Assembly (NCBI GenBank): GCA_003388505.1
Contig: QQVO01000014.1
Location: 1 to 64,000 of the forward strand
Length of the DNA: 64,000 nt
Source of the DNA: Planctomycetota bacterium
GTDB taxonomy: Bacteria; Planctomycetota; Planctomycetia; Planctomycetales; Planctomycetaceae
Direction: 5' to 3'
Part shown: piece after piece, positions 43,768 to 55,000 of the stretch
Numbering within the stretch: position 1 is the first letter of the stretch
Layout of the letters: each line of letters opens with the position of its first letter
The notes under the pieces: model-generated
Database searches by the model: none
Told to the model about the DNA's origin: nothing
What the model saw: the letters and a program-made list of their open reading frames with translations, nothing else
Made by a program: the position numbers and the translations under genes

Positions 43768-45030
43768 ATGTCAGAGACGGTCGAGGCGGACGCGAATCCG
43801 CAGCCGAGGATGGTGCGTTTCGCGGACCGCATTCCGAACGGCGGGCGCGGGGCGGGCGAGCCTCCCCTCTCCGAGCGCATCTCCGTCGAGTTGATCGAGA
43901 ATCTGAAGGAACTCGAAGCCCGCGTCGACGAGTGGAGCGATCTTGCGGAGAACGCCTCGGAGCCGAACGTATTCTATGAGCCGTGGATGCTGTTGCCGGC
44001 GCTGCGGGCGTTCGGAGGCGGCCGGGAAATCTGCGTTGCGCTGGTGTCCCGGGAATCTTCGCGGAACGATACGCCTCCCCTGCTCTGCGGGCTGATGCCG
44101 GTGGAACGGCGGAAGTTGTCGGCGAGAGTCCCGGTGTCGGTCGCCTCGGCATGGACTCACGAGTTCTGTTACCTGACGACCCCCCTGTTGCGGAGAGGGC
44201 ACGAGGCGGTGTGCCTGGAGGCACTGTTCGGAGAACTGACCGGCGGGCGCTGCGCGACCTCGCTGATCGAGTTTCCCTGCCTGAGTGCGGAGGGGGTCAT
44301 TGAGTCGGCCGTGGACGAGGTGCTCGACTTTCACTCAGCCGGCGCGTTCGACGTGTCCCGGCACGGTCGCGCGCTGCTCGATGCGCGGGGGGATTGGGAG
44401 GAGTACGTCGCTTCTCTGCTGTCGAGTCACCACCGCAGCGAGTTGCGGCGTCAGCGACGACGGTTGACCGACCTGGGCGAGATCAAGTTGAAGTTCGTTA
44501 CCGACGCGCAACACAGTGATTTCTGGGTGCAGCAGTTCCTCGACCTGGAACGCCGCGGTTGGAAGGGGCGCAACCGCACGGCGATCAGTCAGAACGAAGC
44601 CTCTGCGGTGTTCTTCAACGAGGTGATGCAGGGCGCGGCGCGGGAAGGCAAGTTGATGCTGCTGGGGCTGTTTCTCAACAACGAGCCGATCGCGCTGAAG
44701 TGCAATCTTCTCTCGGGCCAGGGGGCGTTCGCATTCAAGATCGCATACGACGAGTCGCTGGAGAAGTTCTCGCCGGGCGTGCAACTGGAGATCGAGAACA
44801 TCCGGATCGCGTGCGAGCATCCGGCCGTCGACTGGATGGATTCCTGCGCGGCGCCGCGGCATTCCATGATTAATCGTCTGTGGCGCGAACGGCGGGCGGT
44901 GCGGCGTCTGCTGGTTTCGACCGGCCGCTGGAGCGGGGACGCCGTGGTCGGTTTATGGCCGGCGGCGCGGTGTGTGGTGCGTCGCCGCCGACGGCGCGGC
45001 CGGCCTTTCGGTAGACAGACTCATGATTGA
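43768..45030 (+). CDS. GNAT-family acyltransferase (BioF2/FemAB-like)
   Basis: A 420-residue protein with a FemAB/BioF2-like double GNAT fold: HHRSELRRQRRRLTDLGEIK and FVTDAQHSDFWVQQFLDLER precede the C-terminal GNAT part with EGKLMLLGLFLNNEPIALKC and GAFAFKIAYDESLEKFSPGV. Such enzymes transfer acyl groups, often in envelope or polysaccharide synthesis (as in PEP-CTERM-linked loci). The C-terminus is Arg-rich. The next gene is a JmjC-like oxygenase 22 bases downstream, probably co-transcribed. Confidence 0.8.
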   Translation: MSETVEADANPQPRMVRFADRIPNGGRGAGEPPLSERISVELIENLKELEARVDEWSDLAENASEPNVFYEPWMLLPALRAFGGGREICVALVSRESSRNDTPPLLCGLMPVERRKLSARVPVSVASAWTHEFCYLTTPLLRRGHEAVCLEALFGELTGGRCATSLIEFPCLSAEGVIESAVDEVLDFHSAGAFDVSRHGRALLDARGDWEEYVASLLSSHHRSELRRQRRRLTDLGEIKLKFVTDAQHSDFWVQQFLDLERRGWKGRNRTAISQNEASAVFFNEVMQGAAREGKLMLLGLFLNNEPIALKCNLLSGQGAFAFKIAYDESLEKFSPGVQLEIENIRIACEHPAVDWMDSCAAPRHSMINRLWRERRAVRRLLVSTGRWSGDAVVGLWPAARCVVRRRRRRGRPFGRQTHD

Positions 45031-45052
45031 CCGTGCATCAGGAGCAGACGCT

Positions 45053-45946
45053 ATGCAGACCATCGACCATGCGGCGGCAGTGCGGTGCGAAACCTCGAGC
45101 GGGGCGGGGTCCGCCCTGCTCTCCTTTGACGAGTCGACGTTCGCGGAGTGCTTCAGCCGCCGCCCGTTTCTGATCGAGCATCGCCTGGCGGATCATCCGC
45201 TGTTCGAGATGGAGCGGATCCTGGAACTGTCGCGCGCGCTGCCGGAGAGCTGCATCGAATACAACGCAGGCGATCTGCCGCTGAGCATCGATCTGAGCCG
45301 GACGCCGCGCAACGGGCTCTCGGTCGAGGAGACGCTGCGGCGGATCGAATCGTGCCGGTCGTGGATGGTGCTGAAGTACGTCGAGCAGAATGCCGCTTAC
45401 CGGGAACTGCTGGAGGAATGCCTGTCGCTGGTGCGGCTGCATTCGGAGCCGATCGTGCCGGGCATGTCGAACGCGCAGGCGTTTGTTTTCGTCACGTCGC
45501 CGGGTTCGGTGACCCCGTACCACATCGATCCGGAGCACAACTTTCTGCTGCAGGTTCGCGGCAGCAAGACGGTGCGGATGCTGGACGGATCGGATCGCGA
45601 AATCCTGAGCGATGAAGAACTGGAGGGATTCTATTCAGACGCGGGGCGCAATCTGGAGTTCGATGAAACGCACCGCAAAAAGGGGTGGAAGTTTCTGCTC
45701 GCAGGGGGGATGGGACTGCACTTCCCGGTGACTTACCCGCACTGGGTGCAGAACGGGGCGGAGGTTTCGGTGTCGTTCAGCATTACGTTTCGGACGCCGG
45801 ACCTGGACAAGCGACAGGCGCTGTACCGGACGAACGCGCGGCTGCGCCGATTCGGTCTCAAACCGGCTCCGCCGGGGAGGAGCGCGTGGCGGGATGAATT
45901 GAAGTTTCAGGGTTATCGGGTCGTGAGGCGGTTGTTGCGGAAGTGA
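45053..45946 (+). CDS. cupin/JmjC-like Fe(II)/2-oxoglutarate-dependent protein
   Basis: A 297-residue protein starting at ATG 45053 with AGGAG eight bases upstream; the frame also has ATG 45023. The motif GSVTPYHIDPEHNFLLQVRG gives the HxD pair, and the second His is in MGLHFPVTYPHWVQNG, as in cupin_8/JmjC hydroxylases. It should hydroxylate a protein or small-molecule substrate using Fe(II) and 2-oxoglutarate. It follows the GNAT gene closely; together they may tailor an envelope component. Confidence 0.8.
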   Translation: MQTIDHAAAVRCETSSGAGSALLSFDESTFAECFSRRPFLIEHRLADHPLFEMERILELSRALPESCIEYNAGDLPLSIDLSRTPRNGLSVEETLRRIESCRSWMVLKYVEQNAAYRELLEECLSLVRLHSEPIVPGMSNAQAFVFVTSPGSVTPYHIDPEHNFLLQVRGSKTVRMLDGSDREILSDEELEGFYSDAGRNLEFDETHRKKGWKFLLAGGMGLHFPVTYPHWVQNGAEVSVSFSITFRTPDLDKRQALYRTNARLRRFGLKPAPPGRSAWRDELKFQGYRVVRRLLRK

Positions 45947-45973
45947 GGTGCGAAGCCGCAAGCGGGGGCGGGG

Positions 45974-47785
<1,812 letters not shown>

Positions 47786-47890
47786 GGTCTGGGCGCACGG
47801 TGGGCGGGGAACAACACAGGCGGGCCGTTTCATGCTGGCGGGGAATTATAGGAGAGGGGTCGGACGCCGCCAATCGGAGAGTTGAGGGGT

Positions 47891-47912
47891 CCACGGGTTG
47901 CAACCCGTGGGC
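47891..47912. repeat. palindrome family F, copy 1
   Basis: CCACGGGTTGCAACCCGTGG followed by GC, a 9-bp stem. Copy 2 is inside ileS at 53239-53262 (in frame), and a variant with GGACGCAGCCC in the centre is at 61331-61353. Confidence 0.85.
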
Positions 47913-47925
47913 TTTGGAGGCGCGA

Positions 47926-49386
47926 TTACAGCCGTTGGGTGATTTCCCAGTAGATGCAGTAGAGGGCGAAGCCGGTGTAGGTGATGGTGGCGATGACCAT
48001 CATGCCGATTGAGACCGGGCCGGGGCGGGCCGATTTGGGGAGGTATCGGAGGTTCATGTACAGGGTGAGGGGGACATAGACGGCCATGGCGAAGCCGCCC
48101 ATGTAGGCGGCGTTAAAGAGGACGCCGAGATCCTTGACGATGCCGCTGAACTCGATGACAGCGGTGATGGCGAGCCCGACCGCGATCCAGCCGAGGGCGA
48201 TGACCATGTACCACCAGTTGAGTTCCCGTTTGCGGGCGGCGGCGACGTTGGTGTAGATGATGTCGGAGATCGACCGGGAGACGCCATCCACCAGGGCGAG
48301 TTGCGTGCTGAACAGCGTGGCGACGCCGACCATGAGGAAGATGCTGCGGCCGACCTTGCCCCAGTTCGCGCCCCATTGGCCCCAGACTTCGGCGAGAATC
48401 TGCGACTCGTCCCAAATGAGCGAATCGGCCTGGGGGACGATGCCTCGTGGATGCAGCACGGCGAGGGCGCCGAAGATGAACAGCATCAGCGTGACGGAGT
48501 TGAGCAGCCAGAAGAAAAGCGTCTGGTCCTGGCGGATGTAGCGCCACCAGGAGCGAAAGCGCTCGGCGTTCTCGGGGGTGTCGTCGAAGTGGAAGCCGGT
48601 TGAGGGGACGGCCTCGGTGCGTCCGCGGAGGGGGTTGCTGAGTTCCGGGATGCGGGCCCCCATGCCGACGTTCTTGTCGCGGAGATAGAAGGTGTAGAAG
48701 AGGTTGGCGGTGCCTCCCGCCCCGGCGAAGACGAGCGCGATAAAGAGGCTCTTGAACGGGAAACCGGGCGATTTGTAGCCGAAGTTGACGGCTCCGCGGC
48801 CGAGTTCAGCCCAGGTGTCGGCGGTGCTGACGAAAAAGGCGACGAGAATCAGTCCGATGGTGACGGTGAGGATCAGGATTTCGATCGTCTTTTCGACGGA
48901 GTTGTAGACGAGTTTCGGCCCGAAGAGGAGCAACAGCACGATGCCGAAGGTAAAGCTGGTCCAGAGGGTCATGGAGCCCCATACGGCGCCCGCGCCGAAG
49001 TCGGGTCCGAAGAGCAGCGCTTTGAGCGCGCTGCCGGAGGCCATGGCCCAGCCGGGCGCGAGCCAGCCCATGATGTTGAGCAGGATGAAGACGACGGCGA
49101 ATCCGCGCCAAACGCGGGCGAAGCCGGTGTAGACCGTTTCGCCTGTGGCGATGGTCCAGCGGGCGACTTCGAAGTTGATCCAGAGTTGCAGAAAGACGCC
49201 GATGACGGCGGCCCAGACCATGCCGGCGCCGTGCTCGGCGACGATGGTGGGCCAGATCACGATTTCGCCGGCGCCGATGGAGAGTCCGACCAGGACCGCG
49301 CCGGGGCCGGCCAGTTTCCAGAACCCGGCCGAGCGTTCGGGCATGTCGGCGGATTTGAAGTCGTCGAGGGGGGCGAGGAAAGGCAT
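47926..49386 (-). CDS. Nramp-related divalent metal transporter
   Basis: A 486-residue multi-pass protein. The first helix reads GPGAVLVGLSIGAGEIVIWP, the position of the Nramp metal-site motif (DPGN in canonical members), which here is GAGE. Around eleven helices follow (WAAVIGVFLQLWINFEVARW; FVFAGAGGTANLFYTFYLRD region; IFLMVGVATLFSTQLALVDG). The departure from DPGN means the ion specificity cannot be assumed to be Mn or Fe. A transporter is clear; the substrate is open. Confidence 0.8.
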   Translation of the reverse strand: MPFLAPLDDFKSADMPERSAGFWKLAGPGAVLVGLSIGAGEIVIWPTIVAEHGAGMVWAAVIGVFLQLWINFEVARWTIATGETVYTGFARVWRGFAVVFILLNIMGWLAPGWAMASGSALKALLFGPDFGAGAVWGSMTLWTSFTFGIVLLLLFGPKLVYNSVEKTIEILILTVTIGLILVAFFVSTADTWAELGRGAVNFGYKSPGFPFKSLFIALVFAGAGGTANLFYTFYLRDKNVGMGARIPELSNPLRGRTEAVPSTGFHFDDTPENAERFRSWWRYIRQDQTLFFWLLNSVTLMLFIFGALAVLHPRGIVPQADSLIWDESQILAEVWGQWGANWGKVGRSIFLMVGVATLFSTQLALVDGVSRSISDIIYTNVAAARKRELNWWYMVIALGWIAVGLAITAVIEFSGIVKDLGVLFNAAYMGGFAMAVYVPLTLYMNLRYLPKSARPGPVSIGMMVIATITYTGFALYCIYWEITQRL

Positions 49387-49455
49387 CGGTGTTGGGGGTC
49401 TGAGGATGAACGGGTGCGGTGGGTGTTGATGAGCGTGAGGTGGGTGAGAAGCGGA

Positions 49456-49481
49456 GCGCTCCTCTACGAGTCGCGGCTAAA
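49456..49481 (-). repeat. REP-like element, family D, copy 3 (inverted)
   Basis: GCGCTCCTCTACGAGTCGCG followed by GCTAAA, the reverse complement of the family D sequence with three changes. Confidence 0.7.
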
Positions 49482-49620
49482 CGGTTGTGCGTGCGAATCG
49501 GTTGTTGTCGTTGGGCGATGGTAAGGGAAGCGGCTGTGAAACCGGAGTGAAGCGAGCGGTATTGAGCCGGATTTTGCAGAACGGACGGGGCGCAGCCGGT
49601 GAATGGCTCTGGCTGTTCGT

Positions 49621-49644
49621 CCGAAGTCTCACGACTTCGGCTAC
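49621..49644 (-). repeat. REP-like unit, family B, copy 3
   Basis: CCGAAGTCTCACGACTTCGG followed by CTAC, complementary to the unit at 31874-31897. Confidence 0.8.
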
Positions 49645-49734
49645 GTGTTGAGTGGGGTTGGGGGGGCGGATCGACGACTGTATGGTGGGGGTCTATGATG
49701 CGGGTCACACACCAGTTTGGGAGCACACGGATTG

Positions 49735-51183
49735 ATGGCGGTTTCGACGACGTCTTCACTGTTGGACGACCTGCGGGCGATTGTGGGCGCCGACTCGGTG
49801 ATCGCCGACGAAGATGAACTGCTCGTTTTCGAATGCGACGGATACGTGGTGGAGAAGCGGATGCCGGACGTGGTGGTGTTTCCCACGTCGACGGAACAGA
49901 TCGTCCGCATTGTGAAGACGTGCAACGAGCATGAGGTTCCGTTTATTCCGCGGGGCGCGGGGACGAGCCTGGCGGGCGGAACACTGCCGGTGGGGGGCGG
50001 TGTGATGATCTGCCTGACGCGGATGCGGCAGATTCTGGAGGTGAACGTGCGGGACCGGTACGCGGTGGTCGAGCCGGGGCTGGTGAACGTGCACCTCACG
50101 CAGCATTTGAAGGAGACGGGCTTTCATTACGCGCCCGATCCGTCGAGCCAGGGGGCGTGCACGATCGGGGGGAACGTCGCCACAAATTCGGGGGGGCCGC
50201 ATACGCTGAAGTACGGCGTGACGGTGAACCACATCCTGGGGGTGGAGGTGGTGCTGCCGAGCGGGGAGGTGGTGCAGTTCGGCGGTCCGTGCGAGGATCT
50301 GCCGGGGTATGACCTGACGGGCCTGTTCATCGGCAGCGAGGGGACGTTCGGGATTTGTACGAAAGCATGGGTGAGGCTGACGAGGAACCCTGCGGCGTAC
50401 CGGACGATGCTGGGGGTGTTCGACACGGTGCGTGAGGCGACGGAAGCGATTTCTGCCATCATCGGGGCGGGAATTGTGCCGGCGGCGCTGGAGATGATGG
50501 ACCAGGGGATCGTGGAGGCGCTGGAAGCGGCGTTTCAGTTCGGCTTCCCGCTGGACGCCGGTGCGGTGCTGCTGATCGAAGTGGACGGGCTGGAGGTTTC
50601 GGTCGATGCGGAGGCGGGGCGGATCGTCGAACTGTGCGAGCAGAACGGCGCGCGGGAGGTGCGTTCTGCCAACACGCCGGCCGAGCGACAACTCTTGTGG
50701 AAGTGCCGGAAGCAGGCGTTCGGGGCGATCGGGCGGTTGTCGCCGAGCTACTGCACGCAGGACGGCGTGGTGCCGCGCACGAAGCTGCCGGAGATCCTGG
50801 AGTTCATCACGGCGACGGGTGAGAAATACGGCCTGCGGATCGTGAACGTGTTTCACGCGGGGGACGGGAACATCCACCCGATTCTGCTGTTCGACGAGCG
50901 GGACGCGGAGCAGACGCGGCGGGTGATCGAGGCGGGGGATGAGATTCTGACGCGGTGCATCGAACTGGGGGGAAGTGTGACGGGAGAGCACGGAATCGGC
51001 GTGGAAAAGATCTCGTTCATGGACCGGTTGTTCACGTCGACCGACGTGGCGGTGATGGAAGATGTGCGGCGGGTGTTCAACCCGGAGGGGACGTGCAGTC
51101 CGCATAAGATGCTGCCGACGGCGGGGGCGTGCGGGATGGAACAGATCGAGCGTTCGCATCCGGGGCGGCGGGCGGCGCTGTGA
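49735..51183 (+). CDS. glcD: FAD-linked oxidase, glycolate oxidase GlcD-like
   Basis: A 482-residue flavoprotein started at ATG 49735. The PCMH-type FAD domain has VPFIPRGAGTSLAGGTLPVG, PDPSSQGACTIGGNVATNSG and FIGSEGTFGICTKAWVRLTR. The C-terminal domain has NVFHAGDGNIHPILLFDERD and GGSVTGEHGIGVEKISFMDR, matching the GlcD/D-lactate dehydrogenase group. It would oxidise a 2-hydroxy acid. The glcE and glcF partners are not adjacent, so the exact substrate is uncertain. Confidence 0.88.
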   Translation: MAVSTTSSLLDDLRAIVGADSVIADEDELLVFECDGYVVEKRMPDVVVFPTSTEQIVRIVKTCNEHEVPFIPRGAGTSLAGGTLPVGGGVMICLTRMRQILEVNVRDRYAVVEPGLVNVHLTQHLKETGFHYAPDPSSQGACTIGGNVATNSGGPHTLKYGVTVNHILGVEVVLPSGEVVQFGGPCEDLPGYDLTGLFIGSEGTFGICTKAWVRLTRNPAAYRTMLGVFDTVREATEAISAIIGAGIVPAALEMMDQGIVEALEAAFQFGFPLDAGAVLLIEVDGLEVSVDAEAGRIVELCEQNGAREVRSANTPAERQLLWKCRKQAFGAIGRLSPSYCTQDGVVPRTKLPEILEFITATGEKYGLRIVNVFHAGDGNIHPILLFDERDAEQTRRVIEAGDEILTRCIELGGSVTGEHGIGVEKISFMDRLFTSTDVAVMEDVRRVFNPEGTCSPHKMLPTAGACGMEQIERSHPGRRAAL

Positions 51184-51437
51184 TCGATCGGCCGCCGCCG
51201 GCGAGCGCTTCGCAAGTCGCACAGGGGATGGAACTTCAGGTTGGATCGGATCGCGATGATCTGCTTGACAACCGGGGTACGAATCGATTACGAGACCCGC
51301 ATTCAGCGTGTGGCGGAGGTTTGTTGAGCACGCGTCTGCAAACATCGAACACCGACCCGAGCCGAAACTGAACTGGCCTGCATGAGACGGGCTTCTCAGA
51401 CAACGCCCCTTGAGAATGAGGATCGAGGTACTCGCCG

Positions 51438-51740
51438 ATGTTGAAGTCAATGATTGAATCCGACGTCCGGGAAATCGAAGCGGTGCCGTTCGGTGCAACC
51501 TGCGGCCTGTCGACGGTTCTCGATGGTCCGCGCCTGATTGACGACGACGACGAGGAGTTCGACGACTTCGACGACGACGATGATGATGACGACGACGATT
51601 ATGACGACTTCGATGACGACGAGTTCGACGACGACGAACTCGATGATGACGACGACGACTTCGATGACGACGACGATTTCGACGACGATGACGAGGAGGA
51701 CGACGACTTCGAAGACTTCGATGACGAAGAGGATTTCTGA
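51438..51740 (+). CDS. aspartate-rich low-complexity protein
   Basis: A 100-residue frame: a normal N-terminus (MLKSMIESDVREIEAVPFGA, TCGLSTVLDGPRLI) then about 65 residues composed almost only of Asp, Glu, Phe, Tyr and Leu. GAGGT lies about ten bases before the ATG. The third positions in the Asp run mix GAC and GAT, which suggests selection at the protein level rather than a simple DNA slippage tract. A calcium- or cation-binding disordered tail is a reasonable guess. A terminator-like hairpin follows at 51803-51846. Confidence 0.6.
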   Translation: MLKSMIESDVREIEAVPFGATCGLSTVLDGPRLIDDDDEEFDDFDDDDDDDDDDYDDFDDDEFDDDELDDDDDDFDDDDDFDDDDEEDDDFEDFDDEEDF

Positions 51741-51802
51741 GCGTCGCCGAATGTCGCTCTGCGTCTGATGCAGTTCGCTCCGGGACGTGGTCTTTCTACA
51801 AT

Positions 51803-51846
51803 CACGCCGGCGGCCGGTCTGACCGGCGGCCGGCGTGTGGTGTTTT
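51803..51846 (+). terminator. candidate Rho-independent terminator
   Basis: A 15-bp, nearly perfect GC-rich inverted repeat (CACGCCGGCGGCCGG and CCGGCGGCCGGCGTG, loop TCTGA) followed by TGGTGTTTT. It lies 62 bases after the Asp-rich gene. Confidence 0.55.
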
Positions 51847-51926
51847 GCGGCCGTCTCAGACCGTCTTTTCTTGCCTGGAGAGCGGTGCATATGCAGACGA
51901 CGTCCGCTGAACCGACGAATGCACAT

Positions 51927-51951
51927 GCGACTCGCGGAGCGAGTCGCCTAC
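51927..51951. repeat. REP-like unit, family C, copy 1
   Basis: GCGACTCGCGGAGCGAGTCG followed by CCTAC. Also found at 58791-58815 (N-terminal coding region of the HEAT protein) and, with CCCA/TGGG ends, at 38747-38771. Read on the other strand it has a 5' GTAG before the hairpin. Confidence 0.8.
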
Positions 51952-52044
51952 ATTGGTTTCGACCGGACGATGATGGTTAATTCTCAGTGTCACCTCCGTG
52001 CTCCCTCAGTGTCTCTGTGTTGATTCTCCCGTAAGGCCGCTTTC

Positions 52045-55000
52045 ATGTTTCAGAAGGTTGACGACCCGAATTTCATTGCCGGTGAGCATGAGATGCTCCG
52101 CTTCTGGCGGGAGGCGGATGTCTTCCGGCGGTTGCAGCGGCAGAACGCCGGGAAGCCGCGGTGGAGCTTTCTTGACGGGCCGATCACGGCCAACAACCCG
52201 ATGGGGGTGCACCACGCATGGGGGCGGACGTACAAGGACGCCTTTCAGCGGTATTTCGCGATGACGGGGCACGAACTGCGGTATCAGAACGGATTCGACT
52301 GCCAGGGACTGTGGGTGGAGGTCGAGGTTGAGAAGGAACTCAATCTGGGGACGAAGACCGGGATCGCGGACTACGGGATCGACCGGTTCGTGCATGAGTG
52401 CAAGAAGCGGGTGCTGCGGTTCGCGGCGCGGCAGACGGAGCAGTCGGTGCGGCTGGGCTACTGGATGGAGTGGGACGATCCGGAGGAGTTGCGGAAACTG
52501 GCGGAGGGGATTGGGACGGATGAGCGCATCACGCTCAAGACGCCTAAGGGCGAAGTCGCGAGCGGGACGGCGGAGGAACTCACCGCGCGGCTGGGGTGTC
52601 CGGAGTGGGGGGGGAGTTACTTTACGTTCTCGACGGAGAACAACGAGACGATCTGGACGTTCCTCAAGAAGTGCCACACGCGGGGGAAGATCTATCAGGG
52701 CCACGACGTGATGCCGTGGTCGGGGCGCGCCGGCAGTGCGTATTCGCAGATGGAGGTGGCGGACGGGCGGAAGCTGACGACGCACCGGTCGTGTTTTGTG
52801 CGGTTTCCGGTGTTGGACAAGGGTCGAGGGTCGAGGGTCGAGGGGGCACAGGGAGGGAGGGAGCAACCGGAGGCTGACGCCTCCGGCTCGCCTGGGGAGT
52901 TCTTGTTGGTTTGGACGACGACGCCCTGGACGCTCACGTCGAATGTGGCGTGTGCGGTGAATCCGGAGTTGGAGTATGTGCGGCTGCGGGCGAAGAAGGA
53001 TGATGCGGTCTACTACTTCGCGAAGGACAATCTGGAGTTCAAGCGGCTGGAGAGTGAGTTCAAGGAGGGGTTCGGGCGACCGGAATGGTCTTGGCCGGAG
53101 GGTGTGGGGAAGCTGAAGACGATTGCGCAGATGTTCAAGGAACAGGGAGGGTATGAGGTTGAAGGGACCGTCAAAGGGGCGGAGATGGTGGGCTGGCGGT
53201 ATGGGGGGCCGTTTGATGATCTGGAGGCGCAACGCGAGGCCCACGGGTTGCAACCCGTGGGCTTTTCGGGGCATGTGGTCATCGATGGGGGACGGGATTC
53301 GAAGGGGAACGCGCTTGTCGTCGCGGGCGAGGGGACGGGGATCGTCCACATCGCGCCGGGGTGCGGTGATGTGGATCATCAGATCGGCGTCGAACTGGGA
53401 CTGCCGGTGATTGCGCCGCTCAAGGAGGACGGGACGTTCGGCGATGGGTTCGGACCGTTCAGTGGACGCCGGGCGAGTGATCCGGAGACGGCGGAACTTG
53501 TGTTCGAGGAACTGAAGCAGAAGGGGCTGCTGGTCTACGTTGAGACGTATCCGCACATCTACCCGCACTGCTGGCGGACGGGGGACGAACTGGTGTTCCG
53601 GCTGGTGGACGAATGGTTCATCAACATGGACTGGCGGGACGAAATCAAGGCGGTGACGCGGGAGATCGAGTGGCTGCCGCCGGAGATCGACGGCGAGGAA
53701 CGGGAGATCGAGTGGCTCAACGGCATGCGGGACTGGATGATCTCGAAGAAGCGGTTCTGGGGCCTGGCGCTGCCGATCTGGGTGAATCCGGAGGACCCGA
53801 CGGATTTTGACGTCATCGGCGACCTGGACGAACTGCGCGAGCGGGCTGTCGAGGGCTGGGACGACTTCGAGGGGCATACACCGCACCGGCCCTGGATCGA
53901 TGGGGTGAAGATCAAGAGTGAGAAGACGGGGGCCGTGCTGTCGCGGATTGTGGATGTGGGGAACCCTTGGCTGGATGCGGGGATCACGCCGTTCTCCACG
54001 ATGCACTACAACCATGATCGGGAGGAGTGGGCGAAGTGGTACCCGGCGGATTTTGTGACGGAGTGTTTCCCGGGTCAGTTTCGGAACTGGTTCTATTCGC
54101 TGCTGTCGCTCTCGACGATGATGCGGTACGACGAGACGGACGTCGCGGCGGAGAAGCGGCCGTTCAAGACGTTGCTCGGTCACCGGCTGGTGATGGACGA
54201 GCACGGGCAGCCGATGCACAAGAGCGACGGGACCGCGATCTGGTTCGAAGAGGCGGCCGAGCAGCTTGGCGTCGATACGCTGCGGTGGATGTATCTCGCC
54301 CAGAATCCGGCTCAGGACCTGCGGTTCGGCACGCGGCATCCGGACGAACGGGTGACTCTCGAGACGCCGGAAGGGCCGATCGATCACACGAAAGAAGGTC
54401 TGCCGTGCGCTCGCGTGACGAGCAAGCCGGCCGATGAAGTGCGGCGGATGGTGCTGTTGCCTTTGTGGAACAGTTACGCGTTCTTCGTCAACTACGCGCA
54501 TGCGGACGAGTTCGATCCGTCGCTGCCGGAGGTGCCGGTGGCCGAGCGGCCGAACATCGACCAGTGGATTCTGTCGAACCTGCAGGCATTCCTGCAGACG
54601 GCGAACGAGAGTTTTCAGAAGTACGAAGCGGCGGAGGTTTGCCGGGCGGCGGCGAGTTTCATTGATGATCTTTCGAACTGGTACATTCGGCGGAATCGGC
54701 GGCGGTTCTGGAGGTCGAGGGAGGAGGGGCGAGGGGCGAGTGATGAGGGTCCAGGGTCGAGAGCGGAGAGCCGAGAGCGAAGCCCGGCGGCGGCCATTGG
54801 CGGGTCCGATTGGGATCCGGACAAACTGGCGGCCTACCAGACGCTCTACAAGGTCCTCGTCACACTCTCCAAGGCGCTGGCGCCTGTGGTTCCGTTCCTT
54901 GCCGAACGGATGTATCGGAATCTGGTCGGGATTGGTCGAGGGTCGAGGGTCGAGGGTCTAGAGACTGGCGGTGGGCCGGAGTCGGTGCATTTGTGTGAGT

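Larger units (their letters stand above)
49387..49734. other. divergent intergenic region with two repeats
   Basis: Between the carrier gene (minus) and the FAD oxidase (plus). It carries a family D element at 49456-49481 and a family B unit at 49621-49644. No gene and no clear promoter are seen. Confidence 0.45.

Noticed and set aside
47926-49386. Manganese/iron specificity for the Nramp-like carrier
   Set aside because: The metal-site motif DPGN is replaced by GAGE, so the usual specificity cannot be assumed.
49756-51498. 580-residue minus-strand frame opposite the FAD oxidase
   Set aside because: Shadow frame with biased composition; the plus-strand gene is clear.
51447-51926. Valine/isoleucine-rich minus-strand frame opposite the Asp-rich gene, looking like a membrane protein
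   Set aside because: The hydrophobic run is the complement of GAC/GAT codons; there is no ribosome binding site, and the plus-strand frame has a better start.
52006-54501. 831-residue minus-strand open frame opposite ileS
   Set aside because: Shadow of ileS: Arg/Pro/His-rich and without motifs.
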